In this document: piece by piece, positions 45,731 to 56,001 of the stretch | Position numbering within the stretch: position 1 is the first letter of the stretch | Layout: the number at the start of each line of letters is the position of its first letter | DNA from: UBA1141 sp963665155 | Lineage (GTDB): Bacteria > Chloroflexota > Dehalococcoidia > Lucifugimonadales > UBA3495 | DNA length: 64,000 bases | Assembly: GCA_963665155.2 (NCBI GenBank) | Contig: OY761986.2 | Location: forward strand, 248,001 to 312,000 | Reading direction: 5' to 3' | Translations under genes and position numbers: made by a program | Notes under the pieces: generated by a model | Seen by the model: the letters and a program-made list of their open reading frames with translations, nothing else | Databases searched by the model: none | What the model was told of the DNA's origin: nothing

Positions 45731-47197
45731 TTAAGAACTGGAAGGGCTGGGAGTCCGGGCCGCCGATTCGACTTCGTTGACCCGCGAGGTACTGGCTAGA
45801 AACTCCCGAATGTCCAACACCTGGATCGTATTGGTGGTGCCGGATACGCCAGGTAAAAACCCGTGGACAATAGTAACAATATCTCTTTCGCTAATCAGTT
45901 GGGATTCCAGCGACGCATGGACCAAAGAGTTAACCAAAACGGCTACGTCACGTTCCGGAGGCAGAGTGCCCACCGGGTTCAAGCCCCAGCCCAGAGCAAG
46001 TCTTCGCAAGATTGTAGCGTCATGGGAAAACACAATGATGTCGGCGTCGGGTCGGAATCGTGAAACCTCAAACGCCGCCCGGCCGGTGCTGGTAACAACA
46101 ATTGGCTTGGCGTGGAGGGAGCGGGCCAGCGTGGCCGCCGATGACGCAATCGCCTGGGTCCGGTCTCTGGAATCCAACTCTTTGTGGTAGGGATAGATCT
46201 TTTCTGCTTCGCCGATGGCCCGAACGGCGACCTTAACCGCTTCCACGGGGTATTCTCCAACTGCGGTTTCCTCCGACATCATAATGGCGTCGGCCCCGTC
46301 CAACACAGCGTTGCTGATATCCGAAACTTCGGCTCTTGTAGGAGTTGGCGAAACTACCATGGACCGTAGCATTTGAGTGGCAATGATTGAGATGCGGGCG
46401 ACGTCGCTGGCTTTTTTAACCACTTCCTTCTGAACTACCGGGACGCGCTCCATGGGAATTTCAACGCCCAGATCTCCACGGGCTATCATGACGCCGTCGG
46501 TTTCCCGCAAAATAGCGTCAATATTTTCTATCGCTTCGCCCCGCTCGAGTTTAGCCATCACCATGGCTTTACTGCCTATGCGGCCCATGTACTCTCTGGC
46601 GTATCTGATGTCTTCAACCGTCCGGACAAAAGAAAGGGCAACCCAGTCAACCTGCTGCTCAGCACCGAAGTCAAGAGCGATTTTATCTTGTTCGGTGAGT
46701 ACCGGCATGTCGATGGCGACCCCAGGCAGGTTTACACCCTTGAAAGAGGACACAGTGCCGCCATTTCGCACTTGCACTTGGATCGCGTTGCCGTCGGTTT
46801 CTAAAACCTCTAAACAGACCGAGCCGTCCGCAATGTAAATTAGGTGGCCGGGCCGGAGGTTCCTGATAACCCCCGGCTGTGGAAAAGGAATCACGTACGC
46901 CTGGCTGGAATGAGCCTCGGGCACCATTGTCACCACGTCATCCCGCCGGAGTTGAACCAATCCATCCAATTCGCCTAAGCGCATCTTGATGCCGGGGAGG
47001 TCTTGAAGAATTGCCACGGGCCGACCGTGTGCTTGGGACAATTCCCTGACCAAGCTAATTACTTCCCCGTGCTCCTCGAGACTCCCGTGGGAGAAATTAA
47101 GGCGAGCGCAGTCCATACCGGCGGAAATCAGTTGGTCTAAGGTTTCCCGGTCTCGGGATGCAGGGCCTATGGTTACGACGATCTTGGTCTTGCGCAT
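45731..47197 (-). CDS. pyk: Pyruvate kinase
   Basis: Pyruvate kinase makes pyruvate and ATP from phosphoenolpyruvate and ADP. The 488-residue protein begins MRKTKIVVTIGPASRDRETL and shows MDCARLNFSHGSLEEHGEV, LQDLPGIKMRLGEL, the active-site lysine region VMAKLERGEAIENID, GVMIARGDLGVEIPMERVP, and IIATQMLRSMVVSPTPTRAE followed by DGADAIMMSEETAVGEYPVE. The C-terminal domain has ASSAATLARSLHAKPIVV and ends with a short low-complexity tail. The length is normal; no extra PEP-utiliser domain is present. Confidence 0.96.
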   Translation of the reverse strand: MRKTKIVVTIGPASRDRETLDQLISAGMDCARLNFSHGSLEEHGEVISLVRELSQAHGRPVAILQDLPGIKMRLGELDGLVQLRRDDVVTMVPEAHSSQAYVIPFPQPGVIRNLRPGHLIYIADGSVCLEVLETDGNAIQVQVRNGGTVSSFKGVNLPGVAIDMPVLTEQDKIALDFGAEQQVDWVALSFVRTVEDIRYAREYMGRIGSKAMVMAKLERGEAIENIDAILRETDGVMIARGDLGVEIPMERVPVVQKEVVKKASDVARISIIATQMLRSMVVSPTPTRAEVSDISNAVLDGADAIMMSEETAVGEYPVEAVKVAVRAIGEAEKIYPYHKELDSRDRTQAIASSAATLARSLHAKPIVVTSTGRAAFEVSRFRPDADIIVFSHDATILRRLALGWGLNPVGTLPPERDVAVLVNSLVHASLESQLISERDIVTIVHGFLPGVSGTTNTIQVLDIREFLASTSRVNEVESAARTPSPSSS

Positions 47198-47516
47198 AAA
47201 GTTCGCCTTTGGATGTGGCTGGTCATCCTAATTCCCTTAGTTATTAGCCCGGTTTTTGTCACCCCAAGAGTGGCCCCTTTTCGGTAGGGCGCCCACGCTT
47301 GGCTTAACATCGCACTGATCGTTATATTACCAGATACGTGAATAAAATTAGATGGGTTTTGTTGCTGAAAGTATTGGCAATATCTGTCTTCGGCGTAAAT
47401 GCAGACAGGCGGCGGCGTCCTAGCGATACCGGCGCCTGTCTTTCTTGTCACCTGTGGTTTTTGTTAATGGAACAGCCGGATCACCAATTGTCCTGCTGGT
47501 CTAGCTCGACTTGTCG
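47198..47516. other. Gap between pyk and the LLM gene
   Basis: About 319 bases upstream of pyk. ACAGGCG near 47404 and CGCCTGT near 47436 can pair around a GC-rich centre, with TCTTTCTT after the second arm; this could be a weak hairpin. No gene is recognised. Confidence 0.4.
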
Positions 47517-48686
47517 CTACTTGCGATTAACGTAGAAGGAATCGGATGCTTGCCTCAAGCCAGCAGTACGATTGGCCTGGAGGGCTTCTCTGCGCTCGCT
47601 GGCCCATTGTTGAGACATGAAGATGCCATCAACCGAGCCTTGGAAATGGGGCATAACATATCGGGCCAGCAATTCGTAACTGCGGTGGATTTTGTCCCGT
47701 GGCGCCCAGTCTTCAACTCGGATCATGAAGTTGCCAAAGCCGCCGCTGAGTTCCTGCAAACGTTCGATACCGGCTATGCAATCATCCGGCGTGCCGACAA
47801 TCCATTGATTATGGTCCACCATATAGTCCACGATCTGGTCGCGGGGAACGTCGGGGGCAGGATTACCCAATGTCTGGTCGAAATACTCGGTTACAATCCT
47901 GGCCGATCCTTCACGGATGTCTCTCACGGCTTCTTCTCGAGTCTCGGCCAAGTGGCATCCCATTACTATGCCCCAATCTTCCCTTTTCATTACCTTGTTG
48001 TGCTCCGCTGCCGTTTCTTCGGCGATTGACCACAACTCTTTCAGGCTGGTCTTACGGATGGTGTCCCTAGGAACGCTGAGAGAAAGCACTGCGGCGCCGT
48101 GCTTGCCAGCCAAAGTCACACCTGACGGAGACTCCACCGAGGCTACGGCCACTGGGAGGTGGGGCTCCGAGTAACAGCGCAACTGGAGCATCGCTTCGTT
48201 CAATTCGAACCAATCGCTCTTGTAAGTTATCGGATCGGTTTCGGTGAACAGGCGCATAATGATGCCCAACGACTCGTCCATCATTTCCCGCTGGCGTTCG
48301 GGCTTGATACCCAACATCAAAGCATCGGAAGCCAATGCCCCGGGTCCCACGCCCAAGATAACCCGGCCTCTGGTTAGGTGGTCGAGCAGGACCATGCGGT
48401 TGGCAACCATGTAAGGATGATGGTAGGGGAGGCTGATCACTCCGGACCCCAGCTTAATATTGCGGGTGCGCTCTGCGGCAATACCCATGAACACTTCGGG
48501 CGAGGCGATGGTTTCCCAGCCTGCGCTATGGTGCTCGCCGATGTAGGCTTGGTCGAATCCCAATGTGTCCAACCACTGGATCAATTCCAGGTCTCGGTCC
48601 AAAGCCAAGGTGGGGTTTTCGCCCGGGCGGTGGAACGGCGCCATAAAGACGCCAAATTTCATGCGATTAGGCGCTGACATTTTCAA
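47517..48686 (-). CDS. LLM-class flavin-dependent monooxygenase
   Basis: A 389-residue luciferase-family monooxygenase, longer than the other LLM proteins here. It opens MKFGVFMAPFHRPGENPTLA after a short lead. It has LGFDQAYIGEHHSAGWETIA (the EHH motif of LuxA-like FMNH2-dependent enzymes), SLPYHHPYMVANRMVLLDHL, GRVILGVGPGALASDALMLG, and AVASVESPSGVTLAGKHGAA. The EHH motif places it with FMN-dependent monooxygenases rather than F420 enzymes; long-chain aldehyde, alkane or dibenzothiophene monooxygenases are distant relatives. ATG 48686 or 48680 may start it; a GGAG sits just upstream. Confidence 0.9.
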   Translation of the reverse strand: MKMSAPNRMKFGVFMAPFHRPGENPTLALDRDLELIQWLDTLGFDQAYIGEHHSAGWETIASPEVFMGIAAERTRNIKLGSGVISLPYHHPYMVANRMVLLDHLTRGRVILGVGPGALASDALMLGIKPERQREMMDESLGIIMRLFTETDPITYKSDWFELNEAMLQLRCYSEPHLPVAVASVESPSGVTLAGKHGAAVLSLSVPRDTIRKTSLKELWSIAEETAAEHNKVMKREDWGIVMGCHLAETREEAVRDIREGSARIVTEYFDQTLGNPAPDVPRDQIVDYMVDHNQWIVGTPDDCIAGIERLQELSGGFGNFMIRVEDWAPRDKIHRSYELLARYVMPHFQGSVDGIFMSQQWASERREALQANRTAGLRQASDSFYVNRK

Positions 48687-48975
48687 ACTCCATTTCTAAT
48701 TTGGGAAATAAAATCGGGGTGGTGAGTTTCCGGGAGACGATGGGGATATTCTAACACGGCGGGGCCGTTCCGGCCATTTGGGAAGGCCGTCGTGGAGGTT
48801 AACCGTAGAGATTCGCGGAAGGTCTTAAGGGCCATGCCCGCCGAGAAGCAACCGGCCCAGGGTTCCCAAGGCTGGGACTGGCGGCCACCGGAGAATGATG
48901 GTATCTTGATGAATATCCCACAGTCTAGGTACATTCAGAGTATAAATGACCCAATGCTTGTGACGGAGGAAAACC

Positions 48976-49404
48976 ATGGCGCAAATTAAGCACATTGCAA
49001 TTGCCACCCAGGATGCGGAAAAGACTGCCAAGTTTTATGCCGAGGTTTTCGGCCTGCGTGAAGTAGCCAAACTCGACGGCGAGAACGCCAAGGGCTTCTT
49101 CCTTAGCGATGGCAACATAAACTTGGCGATCTTGGACTTCCAAAATGACCAGGTTGCGGGCGCTGAGCACGGTAAAGGTTACAGCGGCATCCACCACATC
49201 GGCTTCGAAGTAGAGAGCTTGGAAGAGATTGCCGAGAAGATGAAAGCCGCCAACGCCCAGCCCCGGGATGACATCAACCAGGCACTGCATCTGGGCACCC
49301 CGGCCCACGGCTCTGGCAACGTGGAAGTTAAATACGGTGGCCCCGAAGGCGTGATAATCGACGTTTCCGAGACCGGCTGGATCGGTACTCGCGGTTTCGA
49401 TTAA
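48976..49404 (+). CDS. VOC-superfamily (glyoxalase-like) protein
   Basis: A 142-residue VOC protein: MAQIKHIAIATQDAEKTAKF starts the first motif with a ligand histidine, GYSGIHHIGFEVESLEEIAE the second, and KYGGPEGVIIDVSETGWIG closes with the acidic ligand region. It probably binds a divalent metal and acts as a lyase, isomerase or ring-cleaving enzyme; the substrate is unknown. GGAGGAAAACC precedes the ATG. A strong terminator follows the stop. It is divergent from the LLM monooxygenase gene. Confidence 0.9.
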   Translation: MAQIKHIAIATQDAEKTAKFYAEVFGLREVAKLDGENAKGFFLSDGNINLAILDFQNDQVAGAEHGKGYSGIHHIGFEVESLEEIAEKMKAANAQPRDDINQALHLGTPAHGSGNVEVKYGGPEGVIIDVSETGWIGTRGFD

Positions 49405-49427
49405 CCCACGGACTTAATACTTCAACT

Positions 49428-49458
49428 AAAAAACGCCCGGCCATTGGCCGGGCGTTTT
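49428..49458. terminator. Bidirectional rho-independent terminator
   Basis: AAAAAACGCCCGGCC and GGCCGGGCGTTTT form a perfect stem around ATT. It serves the VOC gene on the plus strand and the convergent OB-fold gene on the minus. Confidence 0.92.
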
Positions 49459-49483
49459 GCTTTATCCGATATCTGATTCGGGG

Positions 49484-49900
49484 TTACGCCGGCCGGAATG
49501 CCAGAGACGGGTCTTCAGGGTCTATTTCCTCGGGGTCCAAAACCAGGGCCATGCCGGTCTGGATGCTTTGGGGATTGTTTCCGTCAACACCCAAAATGCG
49601 AGCGCTAACTCTTGGCCCTTCTTCTAAGGTGACTATGCCGGTGCAGCAAGGGTTGTCCCTACCGTATCCCCGTTTACCCATGGCCACGGACACTACGGAG
49701 ATGCAGGTAAAGGTGCTGAGACTGGCTTTCCCGCTAAACTCGTGCCATTCCACATCATTGCTGTGGCAGGAGGGGCACATGGGTCTGGGCGTTGACGAGA
49801 GTTCCCCACAGTTTCGGCATCGAATGCCCATAAGCTTTTTTTCATTCTGTATGTAGTCGAAGTAAGAAGTTGCGTTAAATTTTTTGGTTTTTTCGGCCAC
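49484..49900 (-). CDS. Zinc-ribbon/OB-fold (DUF35) protein
   Basis: A 138-residue DUF35-type protein: an N-terminal helix, a rubredoxin-like zinc ribbon with GIRCRNCGELSSTPRPMCPSC (two CxxC pairs; the stretch spans about residues 25-45), and a C-terminal OB fold (SLSTFTCISVVSV, then GIVTLEEGPRVSARILG). Such proteins form complexes with SCP-x-type thiolases or hydratases and act as acyl-CoA-binding partners. It lies eight bases downstream of a thiolase gene on the same strand, exactly the expected pairing. Confidence 0.92.
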   Translation of the reverse strand: MAEKTKKFNATSYFDYIQNEKKLMGIRCRNCGELSSTPRPMCPSCHSNDVEWHEFSGKASLSTFTCISVVSVAMGKRGYGRDNPCCTGIVTLEEGPRVSARILGVDGNNPQSIQTGMALVLDPEEIDPEDPSLAFRPA

Positions 49901-49908
49901 GATTCCCC

Positions 49909-51186
49909 CTAACCACGCCTCAGGATGTTAACCACGCAGGTGCCACCGGTGCCGCCGACGTTGTGGGTCAGGCCGAATTCAAGGTTTGAGCCGGACAATT
50001 GCCGCCCGCCTGCCTCGCCCCTTAGTTGGTGGAAAATCTCTATCACTTGAGCGACGCCTGAAGCCCCAACGGGATGGCCCTTGGCCTTGAGTCCTCCCGA
50101 GGTGTTGATGGGTCTATCGCCGGTCCGGGCTGTCCTGCCTTCGTCGACTGCCCGAGGGCCTTCGCCCGGAGCGAAGAACCCTAGATCCTCGGTAGCTATG
50201 ATCTCCGCAATAGTGAAACAATCGTGCACTTCGGCCACGCTGATGTCGTTAGCAGTAACCCCGGCCATATCGTAAGCCTGGGCCGCCGCAGCCTTGGCTG
50301 AAGACAATGACGTCAACTCCTCGGCGTCGTGGAGTGGTCGCCCTGTGGCTTGGCCGATGCCCGCAATATGCACTGGCTTGTCGGTAAAGTTTCCGGCTAT
50401 TTCGCTGGCCACCAGCAAAACGCAAGAACCACCGTCGGTTATGGGCGCACAGTCGTAGAGTCTTAGCGGCCAGGCAATCCATGGATTGGCCTGGGGATCG
50501 TTAAGAAAATCCATTTCCGTCTGCCAATCCGGCACGGCCTGGCCCCGCTCTTGGGCGCGGGCCTTTCGCCGCTCCATCAAGCTCTGGATGGTCACGTTGA
50601 ACTGGGCCTTGGGGTTCAATGCGCCGTTTTGATGGTTCTTTATGGCCACCTTCAACAAGTGGTCCAGGTTGGTTTCGTAGCGGTCCATGTGAGCCTTGGC
50701 CAACGCGCCGAATATTCCCGGAAATGTTAAACCGGCAGGGACTTCGTAGAGCCCATCGGCGGCGGAAGCAAGGACGTCGGTAACTTGATCAGTGGCCAGG
50801 TTGGTCATTTTCTCCACGCCCCCCACCAATACAATGTCGTACATGCCCGAGGCGATGGCCATGACCCCTTCGCGGAGTGCGCTGCCGCTGCTGGCGCAGG
50901 CGTTCTCGATCCTAGTCATCGGCACCGGAGTCATGCCCAGCCAGTCGGCCATGATGGGCGCGGTATGGCCCTGATGTTCAAACAGGTCCGAAGAGTAGTT
51001 GCCCAGGTAGCCGCATTCAATGTCTTCGATGTCGATACCCTGGTCCAAGTGGCCCATCATGTCTTGAAAAGCATCGGTGAACAGGTCACGGCTGTCCTTT
51101 TCTTTGAACGCGCCGAAGTCGGACATGCCGGCGCCAATGATGGATACGGCCCTGCCAAGCCGACGTTTCTTATTGATTGTTGCCAC
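49909..51186 (-). CDS. Thiolase-family (SCP-x-like) acyl-CoA acetyltransferase
   Basis: A 425-residue thiolase. RIENACASSGSALREGVMAI contains the nucleophile cysteine, VLVGGVEKMTN follows, and the C-terminal active-site loops are INTSGGLKAKGHPVGASGVA (His) and THNVGGTGGTCVVNILRRG. The lipid-transfer/SCP-x style of sequence suggests cleavage of branched, cyclic or side-chain acyl-CoAs, or an aldolase-like role with the adjoining OB-fold protein. The two genes form a compact operon with an eight-base gap. The ATG follows a GGAGGAAACC ribosome-binding site. Confidence 0.93.
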   Translation of the reverse strand: MATINKKRRLGRAVSIIGAGMSDFGAFKEKDSRDLFTDAFQDMMGHLDQGIDIEDIECGYLGNYSSDLFEHQGHTAPIMADWLGMTPVPMTRIENACASSGSALREGVMAIASGMYDIVLVGGVEKMTNLATDQVTDVLASAADGLYEVPAGLTFPGIFGALAKAHMDRYETNLDHLLKVAIKNHQNGALNPKAQFNVTIQSLMERRKARAQERGQAVPDWQTEMDFLNDPQANPWIAWPLRLYDCAPITDGGSCVLLVASEIAGNFTDKPVHIAGIGQATGRPLHDAEELTSLSSAKAAAAQAYDMAGVTANDISVAEVHDCFTIAEIIATEDLGFFAPGEGPRAVDEGRTARTGDRPINTSGGLKAKGHPVGASGVAQVIEIFHQLRGEAGGRQLSGSNLEFGLTHNVGGTGGTCVVNILRRG

Positions 51187-51768
51187 GTTGGTTTCCTCCT
51201 GAAAATCAGATAAAGGACGTGTTTACTACTACAGCCAATTATGTGGGCAAAGCGCAAACCTCGTCAACTGCCTTGAACGTCCGGAACTGACGCTCATGCC
51301 GCTAACGTGTTACGCAGCGCTGCGCCAAAGCGGGCAATATGCGATGATGGCTAAATTTGGGCGACCAATCGACCCGTTGCGTTTGTTGGGAGCCTGCATC
51401 TGGCCGTGGAGAATGGTTAATTCAGCCAATTTTTCGGTACGCAAACAACAATAGTACGCAAACAACAAATCCTTCGGGTTTCCGGCATGCCAAAGAACTA
51501 AATAACAACGCCCATCTGATGATGTGACGCAATGTTCAAAATTCGATGGTGGCATGACCCGCGAGATAGAGAGATAGACTCACGACTGGTGGACGATGAT
51601 GACTGGTTGTTTTGCGCCCCAGCGGCGGATGGCATGAACACACTCCCTGACGCGATTTCACACCTTTCTAATGAACTCGTTTCTAATACACACGTTGGGT
51701 CGAGCCGATGGCCTCGTAACGTAAATTAACGTGCAATCGTACTTCTGCCGTGGCAGAATGACCTTACC
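51187..51768. other. Intergenic region, no gene recognised
   Basis: These 582 bases lie between the divergent thiolase operon and the broken glycosyltransferase gene. Short frames exist but none has a domain, ribosome-binding site or neighbour support. CGCAAACAACAA occurs twice near 51441-51468. No RNA gene is recognised. Confidence 0.45.
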
Positions 51769-52053
51769 ATGCTAGCGATACAATTGGGTATTGGAAGAAT
51801 TACCCATTGGATCTCCCGATACAAGGTCATCCTAGCCCTTCTGGCGCTGGCATTGTTCACTCGATTGCCTCTTCAGAGCATATCTCTTGACGAGGTGGAC
51901 GCTGCCAACTTCCACAATGCCCTTACCTACGGGTATTACGTCCCTTGGCTTCGGCCCCATCCGCCAGGATATCCTGTGTAAATATTCATGGGTTGGCTAC
52001 TCGATATTATCTTGGACGATCCGCTGCGCAGCCTCACATTGCTGAGCGCTCTC

Positions 52054-52206
52054 CTAGTATTACAACGACGGTTCCTCTGGCAGGGCGATTTTCGAGAATG
52101 ATTTGAACCTAATAACGTGATGCGATGAGCCTACCGCGATAGCCCGCTGGCAGCCGAATACGAAGGGGAAGACGAAATATTTGGTAATCCGTCGTTGTAA
52201 TACTAG
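52054..52206. mobile_element. 145-bp miniature element (MITE) with CTAG flanks
   Basis: Between CTAG at 52054-52057 and CTAG at 52203-52206 lie 145 bases with perfect inverted ends TATTACAACGACGG and CCGTCGTTGTAATA. It has no coding capacity. The first ten bases, TATTACAACG, and the CTAG flank are identical to the ends of the IS701-family element at 16047-17514. It is therefore probably a non-autonomous element moved by an IS701-type transposase. Confidence 0.8.
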
Positions 52207-52289
52207 AACTCCGGCCGAAAAGTACCCTGACCTAGGCTGTCCCGATATACTGGGCAAGAGATTTAATAAATGGGTGTGGGAGGTTGAGG

Positions 52290-54071
52290 ATGCTGGGAGT
52301 ACGGTCGGCGCAACGAGGGCTGCTGGAAGCGGATCACCTGTACCTGGACTATGTGGGCCGGGGCTCCTTCTATGGCTTCCTGGCCTCCCTGCGGGGACAG
52401 CTATTTCGAGACGAAGAGTTCGCCGAGCTATATTGCCCAGACAATGGCCGGGATAGCGTGCCCCCAAGTCTGGTGGCCACTGCGCTGTTGTTGCAAGCCT
52501 ACGACAAAGTCAGCGACGCCGAAGCCAAACAGCGGGCGGATTTTGATATCCGGTGGAAGGTGGCGTTGGGGATTGAGGTGGAGGACCGGCCCTTTGCCAA
52601 GAGCACGCTGCAGCTGTTTCGAGCCCAGCTGATCCTCCACGACCGGGTGCGGGCCGTCTTTCAGCGCAGCCTCCAATTCGCCCGGCAGACCGGATACCTG
52701 AAAGGACGCCGGATGAAGGTGGCGGTAGACACCACCTACATTCTGGGCCGAGGGGCGGTCAAGGACACCTACAACTTGCTGGCCGACGGCATAGTCCAGG
52801 TAGTGCGGGCGCTTTCGGACCTGGATGGGACGCGGCCCGAGGAATGGGCCTTGAGACACGGTCTGGAACTCTACTTTGGCTCCAGTGTGAAGGGAGAGGC
52901 AGAGATTGACTGGGACAACCAGAAAGAGCGGCAAGCCTTACTGCAGAAGATAGTAGCCGATGCCGACCTGGTGTTGGAGCTGGCCCGTCAGGTCCAGGGT
53001 CAGTTCCCCGAGGAGAGCCCCCAGCGCCAGGGTATAGTGGAAGCGGCGGAGTTGCTGGGGCAACTGTTACTGCAGGATGTGGAACGCCAGGAGGATGGCC
53101 CAGCCCTGAAGGATGGGGTAAGCCGGGACCGCATCCCTTCGGTACACGACCCGGAGATGCGCCACGGCCGTAAAAGCAGCAGCAAACGCTTCGACGGACA
53201 TAAGGCTGCGGTGGTGGTGGATACCGATTCCCAACTGGTGACCGCGGTAGACATCCTGCCCGGCAATGCCGGTGACAACACTGGAGTCCTGGAACTGGTG
53301 GAGCAGAGTGAGGAGAACACGGGCATAGCGGTGGAGGAGACTATCGGGGATGCGGCCTATGGGGATGGCGGGACGCGGCAGGCCTTTGCCGATGCTGGTC
53401 GGACTCTAATAGCCAAGGTGCCGGGTCGCCCTAATAAGGCCTGCTTCCCCAAGGAGGACTTCCAGATCGACTTGGAGGCAGGAACCTGCACCTGCCCAGC
53501 CGGTAATGTTACCCACACCCTGCGGACCTTCGGCACCCGGACCAACCGGTTGGGTCGGACCTACCTGGCCCGGAGTTTCCAATTCGACCCGGCGGTCTGC
53601 GGCGTATGCCCCCTGCGGTCCCAGTGCGTGGCGGCGCGGTACGGGGCGGGACGCACCGTAGCCCTGCATCCCCAAGAGGCGCTCTTGCAACAAGCCCGGG
53701 ACTTCCAGCGGAGTGAGGGCTTTGCTGAATACCGTAGGCTGCGCCAGGCGGCCGAGCATCGCCTGGCGCGGCTGGCGCAACTGGGGGTCCGCCAATCTCG
53801 CTACTTCGGCCGAGCCAAGACCCGATTCCAACTACTCATGGCGGCCACGGTGGCCAACCTGACCCTGGTGGCTACCAAGATGGGGATGATATCTCCGGCT
53901 CCAGGCTCCTCTCACGATAAACCGGACCAGCAAGCCCCAGGGTCGCCCATCGTTACTACCCAATTCATATTGGCCGCAGCCAACTGGGTCACTCTTAGCC
54001 TCAGACTTACAGTCCACTGGTTATCCTCCACGCCATCCCGTCACAGCAGGGCTTTTCAGCCGGGTTTCTAG
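52290..54071 (+). CDS. IS1182-like transposase, copy 1
   Basis: A 593-residue transposase. The start ATG 52290 has GGAGG six bases upstream; a TTG two codons earlier is also open. The N-terminal DUF772 region includes LYCPDNGRDSVPPSLVATAL and DAEAKQRADFDIRWKVALG. The catalytic domain has MKVAVDTTYILGRGAVKDTY (first Asp), FDGHKAAVVVDTDSQLVTAV and TIGDAAYGDGGTRQAF. A zinc-like cysteine cluster, VCGVCPLRSQC, follows. The stop TAG lies inside the CTAG at the element end. Copy 1 has Val in GAVKDTY where copies 2 and 3 have Asp. It appears intact. Confidence 0.92.
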   Translation: MLGVRSAQRGLLEADHLYLDYVGRGSFYGFLASLRGQLFRDEEFAELYCPDNGRDSVPPSLVATALLLQAYDKVSDAEAKQRADFDIRWKVALGIEVEDRPFAKSTLQLFRAQLILHDRVRAVFQRSLQFARQTGYLKGRRMKVAVDTTYILGRGAVKDTYNLLADGIVQVVRALSDLDGTRPEEWALRHGLELYFGSSVKGEAEIDWDNQKERQALLQKIVADADLVLELARQVQGQFPEESPQRQGIVEAAELLGQLLLQDVERQEDGPALKDGVSRDRIPSVHDPEMRHGRKSSSKRFDGHKAAVVVDTDSQLVTAVDILPGNAGDNTGVLELVEQSEENTGIAVEETIGDAAYGDGGTRQAFADAGRTLIAKVPGRPNKACFPKEDFQIDLEAGTCTCPAGNVTHTLRTFGTRTNRLGRTYLARSFQFDPAVCGVCPLRSQCVAARYGAGRTVALHPQEALLQQARDFQRSEGFAEYRRLRQAAEHRLARLAQLGVRQSRYFGRAKTRFQLLMAATVANLTLVATKMGMISPAPGSSHDKPDQQAPGSPIVTTQFILAAANWVTLSLRLTVHWLSSTPSRHSRAFQPGF

Positions 54072-54147
54072 GCCGAAAAGTACCCTGACCTAGGCTGTCC
54101 CGATATACTGGGCAAGAGATTTAATAAATGGGTGTGGGAGGTTGAGG

Positions 54148-55925
54148 ATGCTGGGAGTACGGTCGGCGCAACGAGGGCTGCTGGAAGCGGATCACCTGTA
54201 CCTGGACTATGTGGGCCGGGGCTCCTTCTATGGCTTCCTGGCCTCCCTGGACAGCTATTTCGAGACGAAGAGTTCGCCGAGCTATATTGCCCAGACAATG
54301 GCCGGGATAGCGTGCCCCCAAGTCTGGTGGCCACTGCGCTGTTGTTGCAAGCCTACGACAAAGTCAGCGACGCCGAAGCCAAACAGCGGGCGGATTTTGA
54401 TATCCGGTGGAAGGTGGCGTTGGGGATTGAGGTGGAGGACCGGCCCTTTGCCAAGAGCACGCTGCAGCTGTTTCGAGCCCAGCTGATCCTCCACGACCGG
54501 GTGCGGGCCGTCTTTCAGCGCAGCCTCCAATTCGCCCGGCAGACCGGATACCTGAAAGGACGCCGGATGAAGGTGGCGGTAGACACCACCTACATTCTGG
54601 GCCGAGGGGCGGACAAGGACACCTACAACTTGCTGGCCGACGGCATAGTCCAGGTAGTGCGGGCGCTTTCGGACCTGGATGGGACGCGGCCCGAGGAATG
54701 GGCCTTGAGACACGGTCTGGAACTCTACTTTGGCTCCAGTGTGAAGGGAGAGGCAGAGATTGACTGGGACAACCAGAAAGAGCGGCAAGCCTTACTGCAG
54801 AAGATAGTAGCCGATGCCGACCTGGTGTTGGAGCTGGCCCGTCAGGTCCAGGGTCAGTTCCCCGAGGAGAGCCCCCAGCGCCAGGGTATAGTGGAAGCGG
54901 CGGAGTTGCTGGGGCAACTGTTACTGCAGGATGTGGAACGCCAGGAGGATGGCCCAGCCCTGAAGGATGGGGTAAGCCGGGACCGCATCCCTTCGGTACA
55001 CGACCCGGAGATGCGCCACGGCCGTAAAAGCAGCAGCAAACGCTTCGACGGACATAAGGCTGCGGTGGTGGTGGATACCGATTCCCAACTGGTGACCGCG
55101 GTAGACATCCTGCCCGGCAATGCCGGTGACAACACTGGAGTCCTGGAACTGGTGGAGCAGAGTGAGGAGAACACGGGCATAGCGGTGGAGGAGACTATCG
55201 GGGATGCGGCCTATGGGGATGGCGGGACGCGGCAGGCCTTTGCCGATGCTGGTCGGACTCTAATAGCCAAGGTGCCGGGTCGCCCTAATAAGGCCTGCTT
55301 CCCCAAGGAGGACTTCCAGATCGACTTGGAGGCAGGAACCTGCACCTGCCCAGCCGGTAATGTTACCCACACCCTGCGGACCTTCGGCACCCGGACCAAC
55401 CGGTTGGGTCGGACCTACCTGGCCCGGAGTTTCCAATTCGACCCGGCGGTCTGCGGCGTATGCCCCCTGCGGTCCCAGTGCGTGGCGGCGCGGTACGGGG
55501 CGGGACGCACCGTAGCCCTGCATCCCCAAGAGGCGCTCTTGCAACAAGCCCGGGACTTCCAGCGGAGTGAGGGCTTTGCTGAATACCGTAGGCTGCGCCA
55601 GGCGGCCGAGCATCGCCTGGCGCGGCTGGCGCAACTGGGGGTCCGCCAATCTCGCTACTTCGGCCGAGCCAAGACCCGATTCCAACTACTCATGGCGGCC
55701 ACGGTGGCCAACCTGACCCTGGTGGCTACCAAGATGGGGATGATATCTCCGGCTCCAGGCTCCTCTCACGATAAACCGGACCAGCAAGCCCCAGGGTCGC
55801 CCATCGTTACTACCCAATTCATATTGGCCGCAGCCAACTGGGTCACTCTTAGCCTCAGACTTACAGTCCACTGGTTATCCTCCACGCCATCCCGTCACAG
55901 CAGGGCTTTTCAGCCGGGTTTCTAG
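54148..55925 (+). pseudogene. IS1182-like transposase, copy 2, frameshifted by a 4-base deletion
   Basis: The copy is almost identical to the other two but lacks four bases (CGGG in CTGCGGGGACAG) near 54250, about 35 codons after the ATG. The normal frame is lost there. The rest of the protein is open, and an out-of-frame start at 54132 could reach it, but without a ribosome-binding site and with an unrelated first 40 residues. Probably not functional. Confidence 0.85.
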
Positions 55926-56001
55926 GCCGAAAAGTACCCTGACCTAGGCTGTCCCGATATACTGGGCAAGAGATTTAATAAATGGGTGTGGGAGGTTGAG
56001 G

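Noticed and set aside
54132..54250. Alternative start giving copy 2 transposase a full-length frame
   Set aside because: The first 40 residues would be out of frame with the family and no ribosome-binding site is present. The 4-base deletion is simpler.
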